A DNA stretch of 64,000 nucleotides from Campylobacter concisus (lineage in GTDB: Bacteria > Campylobacterota > Campylobacteria > Campylobacterales > Campylobacteraceae), in contig NZ_PPCE01000009.1 of NCBI RefSeq assembly GCF_002913715.1, positions 620,001 to 684,000 on the forward strand, written 5' to 3'. A program made the position numbers and the translations under genes. This document shows, piece after piece, positions 37,018 through 46,537 of this stretch (the stretch's first letter is position 1; every line of letters starts with the position of its first letter). Below the pieces are notes generated by a model, which saw only the letters and a list, made by a program, of their open reading frames with translations, did no database searches and had not been told where the DNA came from.

Positions 37018-39399
37018 ATGCCACAAAGTAGATGTGCTCATTGTAGATTAAAATTTGATGAAAACGTGATGATCTCAAATGAAAGTGGACTTAAATTTTG
37101 CTGTGTTGGTTGCAAAGGTGTTTATGAAATTTTAGATGAAAATGGGCTTAGCGAGTTTTATGAGCGTCTTGGCAAAAATACACTCACACCAGCAAGCAAC
37201 GGTGCAAATATCAAAAATTTAGCGGCAAATTTTAGTGAGCTTGTGACAAAAGAGGGCGACTTTAGTCAAATTTCATTTTTAATCGATGGCATCACTTGCT
37301 CAGCTTGCATCTGGCTACTTGAAAAGGCACTTTTTAGCTTGCCGGGCGTCTTGGAGGTAAATATCAACTCGCTTAATCAAAAAGCGGTCATTATTTTTGA
37401 TGAGCAGGAGCTTTTAGTAGAGCAGATAATTGAAAAAATTTATGCCGTTGGTTATGTCCCAAAGCCCTATGCTACGAGTCAAAAAGAGGACGAACTAGCC
37501 AAGAAAAGAAGAAATTTTTACACAAAAGCGCTAGTTGGTATCTTTGCTACGATGAACATTATGTGGCTGGCTATTGCTCAGTATAGTGGGTATTTTAGTG
37601 GCATAAGAGGCGACATAAAAGATATATTAAGCTTTGCACAGTTTGTATTAGCGACGCCTGTACTTTTTTATACTGGTAGCGAGTTTTTCAAAGGAGCAAA
37701 GATAGCCATAAAAAACGCTTCGCCAAATATGGATCTGCTTGTTATCACGGGAGCTAGCATTACCTATATTTATTCGATTTATGCGATGTTTACGAGGAGT
37801 GGCGAGAGCTATTTTGACTCGGTTGCTATGATCATCACCTTTGTTTTTATCGGTAAATTTTTAGAAATTTTGGGTAAGAAAAAGGCGCTTGAGACTTCAA
37901 ATTTCTTAAATGATATGCTGCTTACAAAGGTATGTATTTTGGAGGATGGCAAAGATGTTTTAAAAGAGCCAAGAGATGTAAATTTGGGCGAAAAGATCGT
38001 GCTTAGATCAGGCGAGAGGGCGCTACTTGATGGAGTAGTGCTTAGCGGTGAGGCAAGCATGGATAGCTCAAGTCTAACGGGAGAGAGCCTGCCTGTGACC
38101 TTGGGAGTGGGGCAAGAGGTAAAAAGTGGCGTCATTTGTCAAAATGGACAAATCATCTACGAAGCAAAGAAAATTTTTAAAAATTCTTATCTAAATCAGC
38201 TCATAAATTTGCTCCAAAATGCAGAGCTAAAAAAGCCAAATATCGAGCTAGTGGTCAATAAAATCGCTTCTAAATTTTCTCTTAGCGTGCTAACTTTGGC
38301 ATTTTTTACATTTTGGTTTTGGTACTTTAAATTTGGCTTTTCAGAAGCTATCGTCACGGCTGTTAGCGTCATCGTGATCGCTTGCCCTTGTGCGCTTGCC
38401 CTTGCCACGCCAGTTAGTAGTGTTTGTGCTCTTGGTGTGGCTTTTAAAAATAGAGTGCTTTTTAAAGAGGCTAAATTTTTTGAAAGCCTTGCAAAGTGCG
38501 ATGTAGCGGTCTTTGATAAGACTGGCACGCTCACAAAGGCGGAATTTGAAGTTAGTGATTTTTTCATAAAAGAGAGCATAAGTTTAGATGAAATTTATTC
38601 GCTAGCTCTTATATCAAATCATCAAATAAGCGTGGCAGTGGCTAATTTTCTAAAGCAAAAAGGCGCAAGGAAAATAGAGCTTAAAAATACAAATTTAAGT
38701 GTGGCAAAGGGTGTTGAGGCTGAAATTTCAGGTAAAAAATTTTATGCAGGAAGCAAGCGATTTTTAGTTGAAAATGGTATTAGCTTTGATGAAGCTGAAG
38801 AAAATGTGAGCTTTTTTGTGGGGCTTAATGGTGAGTTAGTGGCGAAATTTTACCTAAAAGATAGCATAAAACCTGAAGCAAAGGCCTTGATAGACGAGCT
38901 AAAGAGCGCTGGCATGAAAGTGTGTATCTTAAGTGGCGATGTACAAAAAGTGGTAAAAAACGTGGCAGATGAGCTTGGCGTGAGTGAGTTTAGAGCAGAG
39001 ATGTTACCTGAAACGAAAGCTAAATTTATAAGCGAACTAAAAGAGCAGGGCAAAAAGGTGCTAATGGTAGGGGACGGCATAAACGACGCAGCAGCACTTA
39101 GCCTTGCTCATGTTGCCATTTGCATGGGAAGTGGGGCGGCAATAAGCTTAGAAAGAAGCGATGTAGTGCTACTTGATGATAGTTTAAAAAGTCTAGCAAA
39201 GGCCATAAAAATCTCAAAATTTACTTACAAAACGATAAAGAAAAATTTGCTCTTTTGTCTTCTTTATAATGTTCTTGCTGTGCCATTTGCTGTGTGTGGC
39301 TATGTCATTCCGCTATTTGCTGCACTTTTTATGTCGCTTAGCTCGCTAAGTGTTATCTTAAACTCGCTTTATATTGTTAGAAAATTTAAGGAAAAATAA
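37018..39399 (+). CDS. ccoI: Copper-transporting P-type ATPase for cbb3 oxidase (CcoI/FixI)
   Basis: CcoI is an inner-membrane copper pump that supplies the cbb3 cytochrome oxidase. The N-terminus has a Cys-rich metal site (CAHC near residue 6, FCCVGCKGVYE near 30), then a heavy-metal domain with GITCSACIW, eight or so membrane helices, the metal-site CPC in ACPCALALATP, the phosphorylation site DKTGTLT, and GDGINDAAAL. The length is 793. The first Cys-rich block is the sign of the FixI/CcoI type rather than CopA. The following gene is ccoS, which supports the call. The 5' leader is structured. Confidence 0.9.
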   Translation: MPQSRCAHCRLKFDENVMISNESGLKFCCVGCKGVYEILDENGLSEFYERLGKNTLTPASNGANIKNLAANFSELVTKEGDFSQISFLIDGITCSACIWLLEKALFSLPGVLEVNINSLNQKAVIIFDEQELLVEQIIEKIYAVGYVPKPYATSQKEDELAKKRRNFYTKALVGIFATMNIMWLAIAQYSGYFSGIRGDIKDILSFAQFVLATPVLFYTGSEFFKGAKIAIKNASPNMDLLVITGASITYIYSIYAMFTRSGESYFDSVAMIITFVFIGKFLEILGKKKALETSNFLNDMLLTKVCILEDGKDVLKEPRDVNLGEKIVLRSGERALLDGVVLSGEASMDSSSLTGESLPVTLGVGQEVKSGVICQNGQIIYEAKKIFKNSYLNQLINLLQNAELKKPNIELVVNKIASKFSLSVLTLAFFTFWFWYFKFGFSEAIVTAVSVIVIACPCALALATPVSSVCALGVAFKNRVLFKEAKFFESLAKCDVAVFDKTGTLTKAEFEVSDFFIKESISLDEIYSLALISNHQISVAVANFLKQKGARKIELKNTNLSVAKGVEAEISGKKFYAGSKRFLVENGISFDEAEENVSFFVGLNGELVAKFYLKDSIKPEAKALIDELKSAGMKVCILSGDVQKVVKNVADELGVSEFRAEMLPETKAKFISELKEQGKKVLMVGDGINDAAALSLAHVAICMGSGAAISLERSDVVLLDDSLKSLAKAIKISKFTYKTIKKNLLFCLLYNVLAVPFAVCGYVIPLFAALFMSLSSLSVILNSLYIVRKFKEK

Positions 39400-39608
39400 T
39401 GGATAGCGCGACACTTGCGATGCTAGTTTTTATCTCAGTTTTGATGGGAGCATTTTTACTTTTTGGCGTGCTTTGGGGGATAAAAAATAAGCAATTTGAG
39501 GACTACCGAAAATTTTTAGACGGAGCAAATTTGGACGATGAAGATGCGCTAAATGAAGCTTATGAGCTAGAGCTTCGCAAAAAAGAAGCTCTAAAAAAGA
39601 GGCTATAG
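39399..39608 (+). CDS. ccoS: cbb3 oxidase maturation protein CcoS
   Basis: A 69-residue single-pass membrane protein: helix LAMLVFISVLMGAFLLFGVLWGIKNKQFEDY, with the typical W-G-I/K-x-x-Q-F-(E/D)-D signature, then an acidic C-terminal tail (LDDEDALNEAYELELRKKEAL). CcoS is needed to insert cofactors into cbb3 oxidase. It overlaps ccoI by one base. A GCTAGC pair (39611 and 39629 area) lies between it and the convergent dnaX. Confidence 0.85.
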   Translation: MDSATLAMLVFISVLMGAFLLFGVLWGIKNKQFEDYRKFLDGANLDDEDALNEAYELELRKKEALKKRL

Positions 39609-39627
39609 GCTAGCAGTAAAGATAAGG

Positions 39628-41265
39628 CTAGCTCTCGATAGTTGGCTCGCCAAAAAGTCTATTGGCCTCTTTTAGCACACCTTGTTCTCTTTGCCTTTGA
39701 AGCTCTTCTGGTGTTTTTGGCTCTTTATTTAGCATCAAAGTAAAGTTATTTTTCTCGTTTTGTAGCTCGCTTTTTATCTCAGTTTTTGGCTCATTTTTAG
39801 TTTCAATGTTATTTGCATTTAGTCTTGAAATTTCCTCATCAAGCTCGTCTAATTCGCTTTTTTCATTATTTTCTAAAGAGGCTTTAGGCATCTTAGTTTG
39901 TGCTTTTTGCTCATCGCTCTTTGCATTTACTATCTTCGCATTTTGTCCAAAAAGCGTACGCAATATCTCATTTAAAATTTTCCAATTTTTCTTAAAATAT
40001 TCAAGATTTTCATCTTTTGCATTTACTATCAGTCCAAGCTCATTGTTATTAAAGAAGCTAAATTCTACAAATTCTTTAAAAAACTCGCCAAGATCGTAAT
40101 TTCTATCATAAATTTTTGTTAAGAAGAGTTCGTATGGACCTTGCATTTTAGCAGGAGCTGCTTGACTTTTTTGAGTAATGACTTCTGTGATTTGAGTGGA
40201 ATTTTCGTTATTTTTTGAGATCACTTCATTTATAGCGTCATCGATATCTTGTAAATTTAGTGCTTCTATCATCATAAAAAGCATTAGCATTAGCACAAAG
40301 CTATTATCGCTACTTACATTTAGCATACCTTTAGCTTGTGCCAAAATCCTAAAAAATCTCTCATAAACAAGTAGAGAAATTTTTGAGTCGTTTTCTATAA
40401 ATTTTTGCTTTAAATTTGCCAAAATTTCATCTATTATCATCTCTGGATCGTAGCTTTCAAGTTCGCTTACAAGCACTCTGATAGCATTTTTATCATGATT
40501 TAAAACATGAGTTATTATATCTTCGATCTTTTCTGGATCAAGAAGTCCTAACATCGATGCTACGCCATTTGCCGTGACATTATTTGCGCCGTAAATGATA
40601 GCTTGATCAAGAAGTGTCAAAGTATCTCTTAACGATCCTCCGCCACTTCTTGCTAAAATTTCAAGTGCCTCTTTTTCATAGCTAATGCCTTCTTTACTTA
40701 AAATAAACTCGAGATGTTTAATGATGCTGTATCTGCTTATTTGCTTAAACCTAAAATGCTGCGTTCTTGAAAGTACCGTTGTTGGGAGTTTTAATGGATC
40801 GGTCGTCGCTAGGATAAATTTTACATAGCTTGGTGGCTCTTCAAGCGTTTTTAAAAGAGCGTTAAATGCCTCTTTGGTTAGCATATGCACTTCGTCAATT
40901 ATAAAAATTTTATATCTTGCCATTGCTGGAGCATATTTTGTTTGCTCTATTAGCTCTCTTATATCATCTATCTTTCTGTGGCTAGCAGCGTCCATTTCGA
41001 TGATGTCCATATGCCTTGACTCATTTGCCATGATGCATTGTGGGCATACTTCACATGGTTTTGAGGTAGGTCCTTTTTCGCACACTAAAGCTTTTGAAAA
41101 TATCCTAGCACTTGAAGTTTTACCACTTCCTCTAAGCCCAGAAAATAGATATGCGTGGCTTATGCGACCCTCGTCAAGTGCGTGTATTAGGCTTTTGCTA
41201 ACTGCTTCTTGACCTATGAGCTCGTCAAAATTTTTAGGGCGATATTTTAAAGCTAGTGCTTGCAA
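39628..41265 (-). CDS. dnaX: DNA polymerase III subunit gamma/tau
   Basis: DnaX is the clamp-loader ATPase of the replisome. Walker A is GLRGSGKTSSARI near residue 44, the zinc site is CEKGPTSKPCEVCPQC, Walker B and the DExx box is FIIDEVHMLTKEAFNALLKTLEEPP, and the sensor block SRTQHFRFKQI follows. The C-terminal 200 residues are charged, tau-like and variable. The length is 545. No evident frameshift signal was looked for in detail. The gene is preceded on the minus strand by an AT-rich gap. Confidence 0.95.
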   Translation of the reverse strand: MQALALKYRPKNFDELIGQEAVSKSLIHALDEGRISHAYLFSGLRGSGKTSSARIFSKALVCEKGPTSKPCEVCPQCIMANESRHMDIIEMDAASHRKIDDIRELIEQTKYAPAMARYKIFIIDEVHMLTKEAFNALLKTLEEPPSYVKFILATTDPLKLPTTVLSRTQHFRFKQISRYSIIKHLEFILSKEGISYEKEALEILARSGGGSLRDTLTLLDQAIIYGANNVTANGVASMLGLLDPEKIEDIITHVLNHDKNAIRVLVSELESYDPEMIIDEILANLKQKFIENDSKISLLVYERFFRILAQAKGMLNVSSDNSFVLMLMLFMMIEALNLQDIDDAINEVISKNNENSTQITEVITQKSQAAPAKMQGPYELFLTKIYDRNYDLGEFFKEFVEFSFFNNNELGLIVNAKDENLEYFKKNWKILNEILRTLFGQNAKIVNAKSDEQKAQTKMPKASLENNEKSELDELDEEISRLNANNIETKNEPKTEIKSELQNEKNNFTLMLNKEPKTPEELQRQREQGVLKEANRLFGEPTIES

Positions 41266-41540
41266 TGCGGTATCCTTTTTATAAAGTTCAAGGATTTTAT
41301 AAAAAAAGGCATAAATTTATGATTATTTATATATTTAATTGGCTTTAAAATTTTTATTTTAGTTTAATGAGGGCGGATAAATTTTTTATAGATTTGCATA
41401 AAATTTCTAGTACATTTGCAAAAAATATAAAAAATTATCCCTTTTTATAATGATCCATAGCTGATTAGATTTAAAATTTATAATAAAAATACATAAAATT
41501 TTATGTTAAATATTTTGTATTTTTGTATGAATTGTGTTTG
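41266..41540. other. AT-rich gap between dnaX and glnA, no gene seen
   Basis: Most of this 317-base gap (41266-41582) is very AT-rich with no credible reading frame, tRNA or repeat. It should hold the dnaX promoter near 41280-41330 on the minus strand; at its right end is the glnA terminator. Confidence 0.5.
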
Positions 41541-41571
41541 GTATAAAAAGCCTTGGCATGTGTGCCAAGGC
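41541..41571 (-). terminator. Rho-independent terminator of glnA
   Basis: GCCTTGGCA and TGCCAAGGC (41550-41558 and 41563-41571) form a perfect 9-bp GC-rich stem with a 4-base loop. On the minus strand it is followed by TTTTTATAC, 12 bases beyond the glnA stop. Confidence 0.85.
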
Positions 41572-41582
41572 AAAATTTTAGA

Positions 41583-43013
41583 TTAGCAAGAGAAACAAGT
41601 TTTAAACTCATAAGCGGTTGGACGTGCTTCGTAAGGCCAAACTTGAGTTTCAAATTTAAAGTGTTGATAGGTATCTATGAAAAGATCGGTCATTATTGGT
41701 TTTAAGTATTCATTATCGCGAATTAGCGCTTCAAGGCTACCACGAAGTGTGTGTGGAAGCTGCTCTATGCCACGCTCTCTGATCTCATCTAGGTGAAGTT
41801 TAAATAAATTTTCATCCATAGGACCAATTGGCTCATATTTGTGCTTAACGCCGTCAAGTCCTGCCATTAGCATCGCTGAAAAGGCTAGATAAGGGTTTGC
41901 TGTGCTATCTGGAAATCTCATCTCAGCCCTAACTGACTTTTCACCTGAGCCATAAGGTATGCGGATACTTGCTGAGCGGTTTTGGCTAGAGTATGTTAGG
42001 ATAGATGGTGCTTCAAAGCCAGGGATTAGGCGTTTGTAGCTATTTGTACTTGGGTTAGTAAAGGCTGCAACGCTTCTTGCGTGTTTTAAAACGCCACCGA
42101 TGTAGTATCTTGCGAAATCACTTAAATTTGCGTAGTTGCCCTCTTTATAGAATAAATTTTTACCATCTTTCCAGACTGATTGATGCACGTGCATGCCGCT
42201 TCCGTTGTCGCCGTAGAGTGGTTTTGGCATGAATGTAACTGTCTTGCCATTTAGGTGAGCGACCATGCGAACGACATATTTATAAATTTGAACATTATCG
42301 GCAGCTTCGACTAGATTGCCAAATTTCACTCCGATCTCACCTTGTCCTTGAGCGACTTCGTGATGACCCAAAAAGACTTCAAGGCCAACTTGCTCTAAAA
42401 CTTGCATCATCTCGGCTCTTAGATCTACCATGCTGTCGATTGGCTGAGTCATTAAGTAGCCGCCTTTTCTGCGTGGGCGATGACCTGTGTTGTAGCTATC
42501 TTTAAAGTCAGTAGCATCGTTCCACTCGCCTTCTTCGCTATCTACTTGATACATCGCGCAGTTTGGGCTATCAATGATTTTGACGTTATCAAAGACAAAA
42601 AATTCATTCTCAGGGCCAAAGTATGCCTCATCGCCAAGACCACTATCTTTTACGTACTGCATTGCTCTTTTAGCAATTGAGCGAGGGCATTTTTCATAAA
42701 TTTGACCCTTGTAAATGTCGTAAATATCGCAAAAAACAACGACTGTAATATCAGAAGTAAATGGGTCTAAAAATGCAGTTGTAGCTTCTGGCTTCATTAT
42801 CATATCGCTCTTATCAATTGGTTGCCAGCCATGCATAGAGCTAGCGTCCATTGGGATGCCATTTGTGAAATTTTCTTTCGTAACAGCTTTTATGTTGTAG
42901 CTAATGCTATGCCAAGCACCACCTAAATCAGTAAATCTAAAATCTACAAATTTGACTTCATTTTCTTTACAAAAATCAAAAAAATGATCTATATTTTGGA
43001 CGAATTTTCCCAC
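41583..43013 (-). CDS. glnA: Glutamine synthetase, type I
   Basis: GlnA makes glutamine from glutamate and ammonia. Signatures are [55 protein letters not shown] (ATP-binding block) and [28 protein letters not shown]. The length of 476 fits the GSI dodecamer. The segment aligned to the E. coli adenylylation site (NLYDLP) reads NLFKLH, so the target Tyr is absent and adenylylation control is unlikely. The start is GTG with AAGGAG upstream. The strong terminator follows. Confidence 0.95.
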   Translation of the reverse strand: MGKFVQNIDHFFDFCKENEVKFVDFRFTDLGGAWHSISYNIKAVTKENFTNGIPMDASSMHGWQPIDKSDMIMKPEATTAFLDPFTSDITVVVFCDIYDIYKGQIYEKCPRSIAKRAMQYVKDSGLGDEAYFGPENEFFVFDNVKIIDSPNCAMYQVDSEEGEWNDATDFKDSYNTGHRPRRKGGYLMTQPIDSMVDLRAEMMQVLEQVGLEVFLGHHEVAQGQGEIGVKFGNLVEAADNVQIYKYVVRMVAHLNGKTVTFMPKPLYGDNGSGMHVHQSVWKDGKNLFYKEGNYANLSDFARYYIGGVLKHARSVAAFTNPSTNSYKRLIPGFEAPSILTYSSQNRSASIRIPYGSGEKSVRAEMRFPDSTANPYLAFSAMLMAGLDGVKHKYEPIGPMDENLFKLHLDEIRERGIEQLPHTLRGSLEALIRDNEYLKPIMTDLFIDTYQHFKFETQVWPYEARPTAYEFKTCFSC

Positions 43014-43101
43014 TTTTTTCTCCTTTTAATTTTTAAATTTTTCGTATTCTATCATAAAACCTAATATTTAAGATTAAATTTATATTTTATTTGAACCCAA
43101 T

Positions 43102-43881
43102 CTAAAATTTTACTAATTCTCTATCTCTATTTTTAAAAATAGCACATTTTGAATAACCTAAATCTCTAGCTATTTGCTCGCAAATTTCACCATTTTTACC
43201 GATATCCTCTTTTGTGTGAGCATCTGAGCCAAAGGTGATGATTATATCTTTTTCGGCTATAAGCTCTAGTAAATTTACGCTTGGATATTGCTCGCCGATA
43301 GGTTTTCTAAAGCCAGCGGCATTTATCTCAACAACTAAATCTGCTTCTTTTATCGCATTTACTGCATTTTTAGCTAAAATCCTAACATCCTTTTTTGGCA
43401 AAAATTTAAAAAGTTTTAAAAGATCAATATGCCCCATAATGTCAAATTTGCCAAGCTTGGCCGATCTTTCTACGTGATCAAAATACTCTTGCCAAATCTG
43501 ATCCAAGTCTTTGCCCTCGTAGCCACCGATAAATTCTGGATTGTCAAATGCCCAGCCATTAAAAAAATGCACAGAGCCTATTAGATAATCAACCTTTCTA
43601 GCAAAGACTCGCTCATCCATAAAGCCATCTAAAAAATCCATCTCATAGCCAAGTAAAATTTCTATCTCACTGCTAAATTCATCTCTTAAGCGTAAAATTT
43701 CATCTTCATATCCTTGCATTTCATCAAATCTCATTCTGTAAGCTTCATCGTAGTTCATCGGTGCGTGATCGCTAAAACCAAAGTATTTTGTGCCAGCTTT
43801 TATTGCGTTTTGTACATACTCTCTTGGCTCGCCGACTGCATGTTTGCAAAGTGGCGTGTGGTTGTGAAGATCGACAGTCAT
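43102..43881 (-). CDS. PHP-family histidinol-phosphatase
   Basis: A 259-residue metal-dependent phosphatase of the PHP fold: DLHNHTPLCKHA at residue 4 is the first metal-binding motif, FSDHAPM the second, GYEMDFLDG and GSVHFF follow, then DIMGHIDLL and FGSDAHTKEDIG. This is the HisK/HisJ type that dephosphorylates histidinol phosphate for histidine synthesis. No his genes are near, so the substrate is inferred from the family. It is divergent from cheZ. Confidence 0.82.
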   Translation of the reverse strand: MTVDLHNHTPLCKHAVGEPREYVQNAIKAGTKYFGFSDHAPMNYDEAYRMRFDEMQGYEDEILRLRDEFSSEIEILLGYEMDFLDGFMDERVFARKVDYLIGSVHFFNGWAFDNPEFIGGYEGKDLDQIWQEYFDHVERSAKLGKFDIMGHIDLLKLFKFLPKKDVRILAKNAVNAIKEADLVVEINAAGFRKPIGEQYPSVNLLELIAEKDIIITFGSDAHTKEDIGKNGEICEQIARDLGYSKCAIFKNRDRELVKF

Positions 43882-43984
43882 TTTATGCCTTTTAAGGTCG
43901 TTTATTTTTAAAAATGCTATCTAAAAATTTATAAATTTAAAGATAAAAGCATTGCCTTTAAACTTACTTTTTATTTAAATCCTA

Positions 43985-43990
43985 TATAAT
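43985..43990 (+). promoter_or_regulatory. -10 box of the cheZ operon
   Basis: TATAAT about 27 bases before the ATG of the CheZ-like gene, with AGGAG between. It probably drives the run cheZ, U32 protein, purE and onwards. Confidence 0.6.
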
Positions 43991-44016
43991 CAAGCCAAAT
44001 TTTATTAGGAGCTTTT

Positions 44017-44775
44017 ATGACCCAAGAGGAACTTGACGCACTTATGGCAGGTGGGCTAGATGATGAGTTGGATAATGCTAAAGAAGATGCTGGCCAAGAG
44101 GTTGCGGACGTCAAAGAGGATACGGACGAGGTAACAGAAGTTGCAAAAGCAATTGATACTAAAGATGAGCCACAGTCAAAATCAGAAAGTAATTCAAAGA
44201 ATGCAGAAAACTACAGAGTGAGCGCAGATGGCGTTTGGCCACCGCCACCTCCAACGGAAGACCACAAAATGGTTCATCAGCTTGATGACGTAACAAGAGA
44301 TAGCGAAGAAAAAGCTACTCAGATGTTTGACAAGCTCGAGACGATAAATAACTTTTTCATGGATGCTGAGAGTGACTCAAGTAGCCTAAAAGATGCGATA
44401 AACTCAAATATCGAGCTATTTACGACGCTAAGTGAGAAATTTCCAAATATCGCTGCATTTAGCGAAGCTTTGGAGAAAAATAACTCACTTCTTGGCACGA
44501 TCGATAATATCATCGGAAATTTACAAATGGGACAAGATGAGATCATGATGGCTATGGATATGATGCAGTATCAAGACATTCATAGACAAAAGATAGAGCG
44601 TGTTATCAACGTTATGAGAGCACTTAGCAAATATATGAATACATTGTTTGAAGGTAAAATCGACGATGATAAGCGTGTTGGCTCTGCTGTTCACATCGCT
44701 GGTGATACAACGACTGAAAATCTTGTGAGCAACGACGATATCGAAGCTTTGATAGAAAGTTTAGGTAAAAAATAG
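44017..44775 (+). CDS. cheZ: CheZ-like chemotaxis phosphatase
   Basis: A 252-residue acidic cytoplasmic protein. The long helical part ends in MMQYQDIHRQKIERVINVM, whose D-x-x-x-Q spacing matches the CheZ active pair (Asp143/Gln147 in E. coli) that dephosphorylates CheY. The N-terminus MTQEELDALMAGG resembles the CheY-binding peptide of FliM, and the C-terminus SNDDIEALIESLGKK resembles the CheY-binding tail of CheZ (xxDDLLxSLG). A proline run (WPPPPPT) lies in the linker. It is next to glnA and the U32 gene, as I recall for its C. jejuni counterpart. The remote similarity leaves some doubt. Confidence 0.78.
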   Translation: MTQEELDALMAGGLDDELDNAKEDAGQEVADVKEDTDEVTEVAKAIDTKDEPQSKSESNSKNAENYRVSADGVWPPPPPTEDHKMVHQLDDVTRDSEEKATQMFDKLETINNFFMDAESDSSSLKDAINSNIELFTTLSEKFPNIAAFSEALEKNNSLLGTIDNIIGNLQMGQDEIMMAMDMMQYQDIHRQKIERVINVMRALSKYMNTLFEGKIDDDKRVGSAVHIAGDTTTENLVSNDDIEALIESLGKK

Positions 44776-46034
44776 TGCTAAAAAGGCCTGAGCTTTTATC
44801 TCCAGCTGGAAATTTAACAAAACTTAAAATAGCCCTTGAGTATGGAGCTGATGCCGTTTATGGCTCAGTGGCTAGTTTTTCACTAAGGACTAGATCAGCA
44901 AGGGAATTTAACCTTGAAACATTCAAAGAGGCGATAGACTACACACATGCAAAGGGAAAGAAATTTTATGCGACCATCAATGCTTTTCCTTTTAACTCTC
45001 AGATTGAGCCACTAAAAAGGCACTTGCAGACTATCTCGGCAATGAAGCCAGATGCCTTTATCATCGCAACTCCAGGCGTTATGAGTTTAGCAAAAGCCAT
45101 TGCTCCTGATATCGAGATACATCTCTCAACTCAGGCAAACGTTATGAACGTGCTTGATGCAAAAATTTATCACGATATGGGCGCAAAACGTATCGTCGTG
45201 GCACGCGAGATGAATTTAAAAGATGTCATAAAGATAAAAGAAGAAATTCCAACTCTTGATATTGAAATCTTTGTACATGGCTCGATGTGCTTTGCTTATT
45301 CTGGTAGGTGCTTAGTAAGCTCAGTGCAAAGCGGGCGTATGTCAAATCGCGGCAGCTGCGCAAATGATTGTAGATTTAAATACGAACTCTATGCCAAAAA
45401 CGAAGAGAGTGGTGTGCTTTTCCGCTTAGAAGAGGACGAAAACGGTACTCATATTATGAACTCAAAGGATCTTTGCCTCATCTCTCACATCAAAGAGATC
45501 GTTGATAGTGGCGTAATAGATAGCCTAAAAATAGAAGGTCGCACAAAGAGCGAATACTACGCAGCTTGCACAGCAAGAGCTTATAAAATGGCGATAGATG
45601 ATGCCATGGATGATAAATTTGACGCACAAATTTATGAGAATGAGATAAATACGTTGAAAAACCGCGGCTTTACGGATGGCTACTTGGTGCATAGACCTTA
45701 TGAACGAACCGATACACAAAATCACGTTAGCAGCCTAGAAGAGGGCACACATCAGGTAAATGCAATAAGCGAAGATGGCGAATTTTTTAAGTGTAAATAT
45801 AAAATTTTTCCAGGCAATAGCTACGAGATCGTGGCTCCTACTGGATCTGTTATAGAAGATAGTGAAAATGAAATCTCAAAGGTTTATTCACAAGATGGCA
45901 AGAAATTTATCAAATTTAAGCAGCTCATTACCAAAAAAGGCAAGGTTATGAGTGAAATTCATAGCGGCAATGAAAACGAGATAAGTCTTGGTATCAAGCT
46001 GCCAAAATTTAGTTTTTTAAGGGAGAAAATATGA
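44775..46034 (+). CDS. U32-family protein (TrhP-like tRNA hydroxylation)
   Basis: A 419-residue protein of the U32 peptidase-like family. The start RPELLSPAGNLTKLKIALEYGADAVYGS and the family signature EIFVHGSMCFAYSGRCLVSS are clear, followed by Cys residues (SCANDCRF) that could bind an iron-sulfur cluster. The C-terminal part is a small beta-barrel. The closest known function is TrhP (YegQ), which with TrhO makes 5-hydroxyuridine at U34 of tRNA; older labels call it a protease. It starts at GTG on the last base of cheZ. Confidence 0.75.
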   Translation: MLKRPELLSPAGNLTKLKIALEYGADAVYGSVASFSLRTRSAREFNLETFKEAIDYTHAKGKKFYATINAFPFNSQIEPLKRHLQTISAMKPDAFIIATPGVMSLAKAIAPDIEIHLSTQANVMNVLDAKIYHDMGAKRIVVAREMNLKDVIKIKEEIPTLDIEIFVHGSMCFAYSGRCLVSSVQSGRMSNRGSCANDCRFKYELYAKNEESGVLFRLEEDENGTHIMNSKDLCLISHIKEIVDSGVIDSLKIEGRTKSEYYAACTARAYKMAIDDAMDDKFDAQIYENEINTLKNRGFTDGYLVHRPYERTDTQNHVSSLEEGTHQVNAISEDGEFFKCKYKIFPGNSYEIVAPTGSVIEDSENEISKVYSQDGKKFIKFKQLITKKGKVMSEIHSGNENEISLGIKLPKFSFLREKI

Positions 46035-46525
46035 AATTTGTTTCTATTATAATGGGAAGTAAAAGCGACTATGAGATCGTTAGCGAGGCGGCAAAGACTC
46101 TAGAGAAATTTGGCGTAAAATATGAACTGATAATCAGCTCAGCTCACAGAAGTCCAAAAAGAACAAGCGAGTATGTCGCAAATGCAGAAAAAAAAGGTGC
46201 AAAAGTCTTCATCGCAGCTGCTGGTATGGCGGCTCACCTAGCTGGTGCGATTGCTGCAAATACAACAAAACCAGTGATCGGCATACCAATGGCAGGTTCG
46301 GCTCTAAGTGGTGTTGATGCACTTTACTCAACTGTGCAAATGCCAAGTGGTATGCCAGTGGCAACTCTAGCTATCGGAAAAGCTGGAGCGATAAATGCAG
46401 CCTATTTGGCAGTGCAAATTTTAGCCCTTGAAGATGATAGTCTAGCAAGTGCTCTAAAAGCTGACAGAGAGGCAAAGATAAAGGCTTTAGAGGAAGATTC
46501 TTCAAAGGTTGAAGTGATACTGTAA
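46031..46525 (+). CDS. purE: N5-carboxyaminoimidazole ribonucleotide mutase
   Basis: PurE moves the carboxyl group from N5 to C4 of the imidazole in purine synthesis. The start VSIIMGSKSDYEIVSEAA, the SAHRSPKRTSEYV block (with the catalytic His) and AAAGMAAHLAGAIAANTTKPVIGIP are all typical. The length of 164 is normal for class I PurE. It overlaps the U32 gene by 4 bases. No purK is in the window. Confidence 0.95.
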   Translation: MKFVSIIMGSKSDYEIVSEAAKTLEKFGVKYELIISSAHRSPKRTSEYVANAEKKGAKVFIAAAGMAAHLAGAIAANTTKPVIGIPMAGSALSGVDALYSTVQMPSGMPVATLAIGKAGAINAAYLAVQILALEDDSLASALKADREAKIKALEEDSSKVEVIL

Positions 46526-46537
46526 AAAGGAGAAGCG

